16,273 bases of DNA from Nymphaea colorata (lineage: Eukaryota > Streptophyta > Magnoliopsida > Nymphaeales > Nymphaeaceae), in contig NW_022204564.1 in assembly GCF_008831285.2 (NCBI RefSeq), positions 1 through 16,273 of the forward strand. The letters run 5' to 3'. Below the pieces are notes generated by a model. It was not told the origin of the DNA, did not search any database, and was given only the letters and a program-made list of their open reading frames with translations. Positions 10,214 through 16,273 of the stretch are shown here, piece after piece (position 1 is the stretch's first letter; the number at the start of each line of letters is the position of its first letter). The translations under genes were made by a program, and so were the position numbers.

Positions 10214-10851
10214 AGCCACTAATATTATTTTAATTATTTTATTAAATAAATAATAAAAGATGATAATCAAACAAATATAACTTTCTGTCATGAACAACGA
10301 TCTTTTGTTATACTGCTGAAAGACTAATTAGGTTCGATTCAGACAACTTAATTGTAATTCATGATAAAAGGGAGATGCTAATATTCTGATAGACCTTTCA
10401 TATTTATATTCATAGCTATAAAATCTTAAAGCGATGACAGCATTCTTGCAAATACAGATGATGTATTCATAAAAAAAGATAGTTATTTGCAGCTTATGAT
10501 TAATGATAAGCCGCAAATGATACATTCGGATATTTTAGTTTGATCATATTCCTGAGTCTTTCTGTATTAATTTTCACTATATCTTAGAGATGTTTGGAAT
10601 GATGCCAATGAGATGGACAGATAGATTTTATCTTTTTTATCTATCATCGAGAGCACTTTAGCCGTCTACGCTAATAAGTCTATACTACTGCTAATAAGTA
10701 ATAGATATGGAAAAAAAATAATTGAGTACCATGCAGAGCCAACCGATTAGAATATAGTCTTCATCTTCTGAAGTAAATTACCCTACAGAAAATCGAAATA
10801 GGTCTCGATGATTGGCAACCTTTTATTGATTATTTAATTGCAAGATTATTG
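10214..10851. other. Spacer between divergent L9 and L10
   Basis: About 640 bp. Next to L9 it carries an A+T-only block (AATAATATTAGTGG just before the start) shared with the leaders of L11 and L6. Short palindromes occur at 10491-10511 (GCTTAT...ATAAGC) and around 10619-10647 (GATAGAT...ATCTATC). A minus-strand open frame at 10328-10525 has no similarity to anything I know. Confidence 0.45.
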
Positions 10852-11633
10852 ATGGGTGCGTAATATAGAAGTTCAAAACAAAATCACCACAAAGGATATT
10901 AGAAGCAAACGTAAGTTGTTTTGGATAAAGGTGCATTACTGTTTCCGAGAGAAATCAAATCTATCTGCGCGTCCAGTTAATATATTAAAACTCTCCATCT
11001 TTGTGCTCATAAAATATCCAGGCTAGAATCAAATTACGTCGAGTAAACTGGCCCACTTTTCAAGCAAAAATTGGAAACTTTTAACAACTCTGTCCCTTAG
11101 TATTCTTCTATTTATATAGATGAAAACTTAATCGGGGCTCAGGGATGTAAATATCTCACACAAGCCAAAATGGAGAAGTTGTAACGCTTGTGTTGCGTAT
11201 ATGTGCTATGATCAAGGCCTAATTTTATTGGGAGTGAGGGAATTTCCATCTCTCAAAAGCACAGTGGAAAATCTTAAAGAAATTAGTGTTTGTAATTAAT
11301 AAGTAACTTAGGTTTCACTAGGATGGGAGAGGCTGGTTTGGAGTGGCTGATCAGAGCGAATTGGAGCTGCCTTTAATAGATTGCAATTAATAACGTTATG
11401 CAAAGAGGCAAGAGGGTATGTGCAACTTATAGCCGCATCAACTGCATTATCTGCTTCTGGGATAGTTTCCCAAAATAAATACACTTGATATTAATCAAAA
11501 AAATATCAAGGTGGGTCGGGTCAACTTGAATGGTGTCGAAATATTCTTCACATAGTTCGAATATTCAGAGAGAAGGATCATCAGGAAGGCTCTTCGATAA
11601 AAACATATAAATGCAAGTATATACGCCTCATGA
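10852..11633 (+). pseudogene. L10: LRR-family copy, first half near-intact, exons 4-6 shifted
   Basis: ATG at 10852. Exons: 10852-10910 (59), 10931-11002 (72), 11022-11099 (78), 11120-11196 (77), 11217-11291 (75), 11312-11633. Introns are GT...AG of 20, 19, 20, 20 and 20 nt. Without splicing, exon 3 and exon 4 are in different frames; removing the 20-nt intron joins them into a regular repeat (LSLNENLIGAQGCKYL). Exon 1 has one extra base. Exon 4 ends TGTTGC where the family expects TGTTTGC. Exon 5 lost 3 nt in two places. The last repeat reads EAGLEWLIRANW; the tail LRQKHINASIY ends at TGA 11631-11633. It shares the exon 4 end defect with L11, which may mark a common ancestor. Confidence 0.7.
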
Positions 11634-11913
11634 TAAATCATAGAATTTAACAATACTCATACGAATTTGAGATCATAATTGTCCCCTCATTTTTGAATTA
11701 TATGGTAAGCTGAATTTATATCTTATGAGCCTTAGAAGTTCTATCTTTTTATTTATCTACCGGGATCACTATCATAATTACTATTGTTAAGATCAAAAAA
11801 TGATAAGAAGATGAATGATTTTAGATCGTGCTAAGCAATCATATGCCTGCAAAATACAATAATTGCTTGGCTTTAAGTACCTTTGTTAATATTAATTTAT
11901 AATATTAGTGGAT

Positions 11914-12644
11914 ATGGCTCACATTGAGGAAATAAAAAGCAGGCTCTCATCAAGTGGCCGTGTTTGCTTAAGTAAATTGCTTTAAAGAAAGATGGCAAAA
12001 ATCTTAACAAGTAGGATGTCAAATTTATATGCGCCTCAAGCTAATAGATTAGAGGGCTTGATCTGGGTACTTGTGAGACTATTCAGTTAACACCAGAATT
12101 ACGTCGAAATGATGATTCACTTTTCCAACACGAACTGGGGACGCTTAGAGTGCCTGTTCCTGTGTAATATCATTTGCATTCTAGCTGATAACTCAATCGG
12201 AGCAAAGGGGTGCAAGTACCTCACCAGAGCAAAAATGGATAAATTGTAGCTTTTAGATTGCGTATTTTTGCTATAACAAGGCTCTAATAATATTGGAAAT
12301 GAGGGTTTCTCATCTGTCGAAAGCCAGTGGAATCCATTCATACTATTTGTGCTGGTAAAATATGGATGATAGATAGGCTGTACAAGGATGAGATAGGCTG
12401 GTTTGAACTGGTTCAGCAAGGAAATTGGGGGCGTTTATAGACGATTAGCTTGGGATAAATGTTTGCGAGCTCTAAATAGCGTAGGCATAATTTATAGATG
12501 AAGCAACTGTTTGGTTTGTTTCGATTCCAATTTCTCAAAGTGGTCAGGCTTGACATTAGGCTTAAGGCTAGCTAGCGAAGTAAAATGGCGCTGCTCAAAA
12601 TGCTTAAGCAAAAAATGCCAAGAGCATAATTTTACTACATATGA
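11914..12644 (+). pseudogene. L11: LRR-family copy with several indels, intact tail
   Basis: ATG at 11914 (MAHIEEIKSRL). Exons: 11914-11971 (58), 11992-12066 (75), 12087-12163 (77), 12185-12261 (77), 12281-12354 (74), 12377-12644. Introns are GT...AG of 20, 20, 21, 19 and 22 nt. Exon 2 is clean: NKQDVKFICASSQQIRGLDL with four Gln-position codons written TAG or TAA except none as CAR. Exon 3 lost one base after TSK, which exposes two TGA codons. Exon 4 ends GATTGC instead of the expected GATTTGC. Exon 5 lacks 4 nt. The tail is open: MKQLFGLFRFQF, KQKMPRAQFYYI, TGA at 12642-12644. This tail defines the family stop. Confidence 0.72.
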
Positions 12645-12968
12645 TCAAACATAGCAATTATTATCATCATAAGGAATATGAAACAGATAAAATTATCTAT
12701 TTGATAAAGGAAATAAATTCAAAATAAAAATAATCATAAGATAGTTTCGACAGACATTTTGCCAAATAAATTATCAGCATTCAAATATTTTGTTCATACC
12801 TGTTTGGCAATACCTTTTAGAGGTAAAAAGCATTAACAAAGACAATATTGCTTCACAGTCTGAAGCAGCCATACATGGCTTAGAAGATAAACTGTGCCAA
12901 ACTCGCTCAATATCCTAATAAACTGGTTTGAATTAATTAATAGTTGATATAAGTAATATAAGCAATTG
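12645..12968. other. Spacer and leader upstream of L12
   Basis: About 324 bp between the L11 stop and the L12 start. The last 35 bp (GAATTAATTAATAGTTG and onward) resemble the A+T-rich leaders of other copies. Nothing else recognised. Confidence 0.45.
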
Positions 12969-13658
12969 ATGGCGAATATTCAAGAGATTAAAGACCAGCT
13001 CTCAAAGAGAAATAAAATAGGGCTATGTAAATTATTAAGTATAAAGGTCGGCAAACTCTTTCCGAAGAAGGCATCAAATTCATTTGCGCTTCCAGTGATC
13101 GCGTGTAGCTCCTTTAAATAAGTTCTTGTGAAATTGATTCAGGACTGGCCAACCTCTCTTTGTAGGGGCTGCTTCACTTTACAAACACTAGCTGGAAGTT
13201 ATTGACCCATCTAAACCTCAGTAATTTTCTCTTGTATTTAGAAAACAACATAATCGGAGCTAAAGGATGCAAGTACATCACACGAGCATCAATGGTCAAT
13301 TTGTAGATTCTAAATTTAAGTATTAGGCATCATATGAAGGCTACAATAGCTTTGGAGTTGAAGGTGCTTTGCATCTTTCAAAAGGACAGTGGTAAAAGCT
13401 AACTGAAATTAATATGCGTAATACTTTTATGAGTTAGTTTGTACCAGAATGCGGTAGGCTGGAGTGCGATGGATGAAAAAAGGAAACTGGGATAGACTTA
13501 AGGAAATCCGCATAGGCTAATAAAATAAATATAAGATGATGATAGTCGAATCCTCGTTCGAAATAATCAAAAGGCAGATTCTGCAAAGGAGTTCTATAGC
13601 TATTCGCTATGAAAATCGTGAGAAATTAAGGCGAAGACCTATGCCAGTCTCTCCTTGA
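12969..13658 (+). CDS. L12: LRR-family gene, open through all six exons, shifted tail
   Basis: ATG at 12969 (MANIQEIKDQLSKRNK). Exons: 12969-13026 (58), 13047-13121 (75), 13143-13220 (78), 13242-13319 (78), 13340-13417 (78), 13438-13658 (221). All five introns are GT...AG, 20, 21, 21, 20 and 20 nt, phase 1. The spliced frame has no TGA before 13656-13658 and gives 195 aa with eight in-frame TAA/TAG. The repeats are textbook: LKNNIIGAKGCKYIT, NLQILNLSYNSFGVEGALHL, MRQAGVRWMKKGNW. Residues 1-19 and 20-44 are the N-terminal cap; three 26-residue repeats follow, then the last repeat and tail. After KRQIL the tail departs from the family. The family-like frame (LFAMKI) lies one base away and would end at 13705-13707, so a one-base insertion near 13580-13605 is likely. 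Confidence 0.85.
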
Positions 13659-13707
13659 CGGCCTATCAGAAATGGTATTAATAGTTTAGAATGTATGCTT
13701 AACTTGA

Positions 13708-14075
13708 GATTGGTTGTAATTTGACGAGATATTATATAAACAAAACTCAGGATTTTACTTATGAATGTTATTATAATCTTTGCGAGTTAGCCTATCCAAC
13801 AAATAAGAATCGCTCAAATGGTACGCGGGATAAAACTATTCAGATTATGAAGAGTGAAGTATAATAATTCTAAAATTACAAAAAAGGAAGTAACCCTTTC
13901 GAAGTGATACGAGCTTACTCTAAAGTGCAAATTTTAAGAAAGGTACACCTCTTTTTAAATAAAAATTGCAAGCCCTTAGTTTAATTAATAATAGCCTTAA
14001 GAATGCCCAGATGCCACTCCTAACTAATCTCTTAATTTTATTTAATATAATTTACTATAAGTATCTTGGTGATTG
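13708..14075. other. Spacer and leader upstream of L13
   Basis: About 370 bp, A+T-rich. The final 50 bp (TTTATTTAATATAATTTAC, then TTGGTGATTG before the ATG) match the general leader pattern of the family. Otherwise nothing recognised. Confidence 0.45.
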
Positions 14076-14806
14076 ATGGCCAATATCGGCAAGATAAAAG
14101 AGCAGCTCACATAGGCGACCGTAATAAATTTGAGTAATTTTTACTGCATAATAGGAGATTCCAAGCTTTCCTCATAAGACGTCAAGTTTGTTTGCGCATC
14201 GAGTTAAACCATTCGATCCCTGGATTGAGTATCTATAAAATGATGAAGGCTTAAACCAAATGTCTTTGAATGAAATGGCAAGCTTCTCAAAGACTAGCTG
14301 GAGACAACTTAAAGAACTTAATCTCAGTAACACTCTTCTTATGGCAGCTCGGAACTTGATTGGAGCCAAAGGATGCAAATACCTCACACAGGCTAAAATG
14401 GAACACCTATAAACGCTAGCTTTGGGTAGAGTATTTTTGATGTAGAGCATAACATCTTTGGGGGCGAAGGATGCCTACATTTATCAAAAAGGAGAGTGGA
14501 GAAGCTTTCAAGTATTATATGTTAGTAAATAGTCCTGATAATTTAGGCTGCACAAAAATGAGGTAAGCTGGAGTTGGATGGATAGCAAAAGGAAAATGGC
14601 CTGAGCTAAGATATGCAAGTCTCGGGGAATACTAAAACCTCTAAATTCGAAAGTACAATCTATAGCTGAGACAAATGTTTGGTGTGCTCTTGTGCTAATT
14701 CAACACTATGAAAACAATTTGTATATAGCCTCAATCCAAATAGTCCAACATCTTGCACGTCAAAAGATTATTTTGGAGCAAATTTTGGTCAGCATCAATC
14801 TATTGA
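14076..14806 (+). pseudogene. L13: nearly intact LRR-family gene, one base lost and one gained
   Basis: ATG at 14076 (MANIGKIKEQL). Exons: 14076-14133 (58), 14155-14228 (74), 14249-14326 (78), 14348-14425 (78), 14446-14524 (79), 14547-14806 (260). Introns are GT...AG of 21, 20, 21, 20 and 22 nt. Exon 2 carries SSQDVKFVCASSQ with both Gln as TAA. The exon 4/5 junction restores HLQTLALEHNIFGGEGCLHL. Exon 6 is fully open: MRQAGVGWIAKGKW (Q is TAA), RQMFGVLLCQFNTMK, ending at TGA 14804-14806. Defects: one base missing at the end of exon 2 and one extra A in exon 5 (AAAAA where family members have AAAA). Two single-base corrections would make it a complete gene, so sequencing error is plausible. 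Confidence 0.78.
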
Positions 14807-15000
14807 GGGAACCCCATGATATCTCACCCATGAATCCAATTATCTAATTCGGCTGATTTTGCACTCTTTACTTTATTTAGCTGAAGGGGGGGATTTACTA
14901 AAATAATTAGATGGGCTTTAATGAACTTGCCATATCAATTTCAAATAGCAAAATAATTTATAGCTTCCACAGAGCATAGATTACTATTCCTTTTGCCAGA

Positions 15001-15732
15001 TCACATAATGCGCGTATTTGGAAACTTGTAACTAAATACTTTCCTTAATTTTTAATCACTCCTCTAGGCACCGATGCTCCAAATCATAAGACATTTCATG
15101 TTGGGGAAAACACTCATAAGTAAACCGATCGTTTGTGCAGCGTATAGATTCTCTCTCAATCTTCTATAATTGTTTGTGTATGCTCCCATCGTAATACTTT
15201 ATAAAATAGGCCAGCTCCCTCTGATAAGAAAGGTGACGCCATCCTTCATCATTTTCGTGCTGCCTTAATTATCAATGCTTTACGAAGAGTAATGCGTTTA
15301 AGATTATTCCACCGTCCCTTGGAGAAATGCAAGACACCCTCATTGCCCAGATTGTTTGACTCTAAATAAGAGTGGTCTTACGCAACCCCAATAGCTACAA
15401 ATTCTCCATGGACGCCTGTGTGAGATACTTGCATCCCATAGCTCCGATATTGGTCTGGTCTATCATCTATAGAATATTACGGAGGAATAAATCGGTGAGT
15501 GATCTCCATTGCACTCCTGAGAAAAGGGCGAGTTCTTCGTTAGAAATATTTGTGTTTCCTTAGTCATTAGATTCCTACCTAGATCCAAGATTTCAAAGCG
15601 TTAGCTCTATTTGCAAATGAATCTGATGTCGCCTTAGGAAACGTTGTAGTAGCCTTGCATTTAAATAGAATTACTTAGGATTACTTTCCTTCCGTATGCG
15701 AGCTGTCTTCTTATTTAGCCCAAAGTTGTCAT
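15001..15732 (-). CDS. L14: intact six-exon LRR protein gene, 209 aa
   Basis: The reference copy. ATG at 15732-15730, TGA at 15003-15001. Exons: 15732-15675 (58), 15653-15579 (75), 15558-15481 (78), 15459-15382 (78), 15361-15284 (78), 15263-15001 (263). Introns are all GT...AG, 21, 20, 21, 20 and 20 nt, phase 1. Coding length is 630 nt with eight in-frame TAA/TAG and no internal TGA. Residues 1-44 form the N-terminal cap (MTTLGQIRRQL, GDIRFICKQS). Residues 45-70, 71-96 and 97-122 are three 26-residue LRRs (NTNISNEELALFSG, NIGAMGCKYLTQAS, NNLGNEGVLHFSKGRW). Then come a last repeat (FLIRGSW) and a tail ending KFPNTRIM. No signal peptide or membrane segment. An LRR arc suggests a protein-binding role; no partner or reaction can be inferred. 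Confidence 0.9.
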
Positions 15733-15790
15733 GCGATTTTTTTTTTAATTAATATAAGCTAAAGATAAAAAATAATAATACCCGAACTCT
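15733..15790 (-). promoter_or_regulatory. Leader/promoter region of L14
   Basis: Reading toward L14, the 5' flank holds TTATATTAATTAAAAAAAAA followed by TCGC and the start codon. The TTAATTAA/AATATT core recurs 15-60 nt upstream of most family starts. It is probably a core promoter plus a very short 5' leader. Assigned by recurrence only. Confidence 0.4.
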
Positions 15791-16273
15791 TCAAGCTAAA
15801 GTATCTTCTTTTCTTGTTTTCTTAGGATTTGAACTTTTACATATTTTTGCAAGGAACATAATCTAAGCCTATCCCAAAATAAAATTTCAGACTTAAGTAT
15901 ATTAACGATCATGCAATCTTACAATAATGCATATGTTAAACGCAAGAAAAAAATAAATGCCAGAGGTAAGATGAAAGCATAATATAAAAGCCATAATATT
16001 TTTACACGAATTTTCAATCATAATAATCTATGCCTACTTGAGAAGTGGACTGTCTGTATTGAGGGTAGGCAAGAGTTGCCTTCATATGGAGATGAGTAAG
16101 AATTGAAAGGTAAAAAATTAGTTCAGAAATTAGTTAGCTTTATTCGCAAAATACACTCCACATCATATGAAGAAATATTCTAATGTTATGGATCATGGCT
16201 AATTAGCCTAAACAAGCATATGTTTTATAAATTGATAGTAAGTAATTATTATGGGTATAGAGTTTCCGATTAC
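15791..16273. other. A+T-rich flank upstream of L14 to window end
   Basis: No family exon, RNA gene or long open frame recognised in this last 480 bp. Confidence 0.45.

Noticed and set aside
10328-10525. 65-codon minus-strand frame, and similar ones at 6971-7162 and 7401-7589
   Set aside because: Lysine/isoleucine-rich chance frames in A+T-rich spacer, with no repeat motif, no paralogue in the window and no sign of the family exon structure.
1-16273. Interpretation as plain pseudogene debris under the standard code
   Set aside because: In-frame TAA/TAG cluster at conserved Gln positions and tiny introns restore the frame. L14 then reads without any defect, which random debris would not do.
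1-16273. Programmed ribosomal frameshifting to explain the frame change between KMENLQ and NxFGSEG
   Set aside because: The 20-nt interval always starts GT and ends AG at the same positions, and the four other junctions behave the same way, so splicing explains it better.

Overview
The window looks like nuclear DNA of a ciliate, or another eukaryote with the same genetic code. It is about two-thirds A+T. Read with the standard code it seems empty, with only scattered open frames of 60-100 codons. If TAA and TAG are read as glutamine, TGA is kept as the only stop, and tiny introns of about 20 nt are removed, fourteen copies of one gene family appear: small leucine-rich-repeat (LRR) proteins of about 195-210 residues. 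Call them L1 to L14 in order. Plus strand: L1 (cut by the window start), L4, L5, L8, L10, L11, L12, L13. Minus strand: L2, L3, L6, L7, L9, L14.

The common gene plan is six exons. Exon 1 is 58 nt (19 codons plus one base, starting like MANIxEIKxQL). Exon 2 is about 75 nt (around a DVKFICASS-like motif). Exons 3, 4 and 5 are each 78 nt, exactly one 26-residue LRR. Exon 6 encodes the last repeat (MRQAGVGWLIRGNW-like) and a C-terminal tail. All five introns are phase 1, mostly 20-22 nt, and almost all GT...AG. L14 follows the plan with no defect and encodes 209 aa. L12 is open throughout (195 aa) but its tail is in a shifted frame. The other copies carry one to several single-base indels, many of them one base lost or gained in a short homopolymer, plus a few real-looking nonsense changes in L4. 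They are therefore either decaying paralogues or genes spoiled by draft-assembly indels; the sequence alone cannot separate these.

Layout: L1 tail (1-439); L2 and L3 on the minus strand; L4 diverging from L3 across about 63 bp; L5 and L6 converging; L7 minus; L8 plus, a divergent member; a 1.2 kb stretch with nothing recognisable (8265-9479); L9 minus; L10-L13 as a head-to-tail plus-strand array with spacers of about 280-420 bp; and L14 minus. Spacers are A+T-rich. I found no RNA gene, transposon, CRISPR or other protein family.

No biochemical function can be read from the proteins. They have LRR arcs without signal peptides or membrane segments and are probably cytosolic or nuclear binding proteins. 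The species cannot be named from this sequence; low coding density and many damaged paralogues would fit a germline (micronuclear) or otherwise repeat-rich region.
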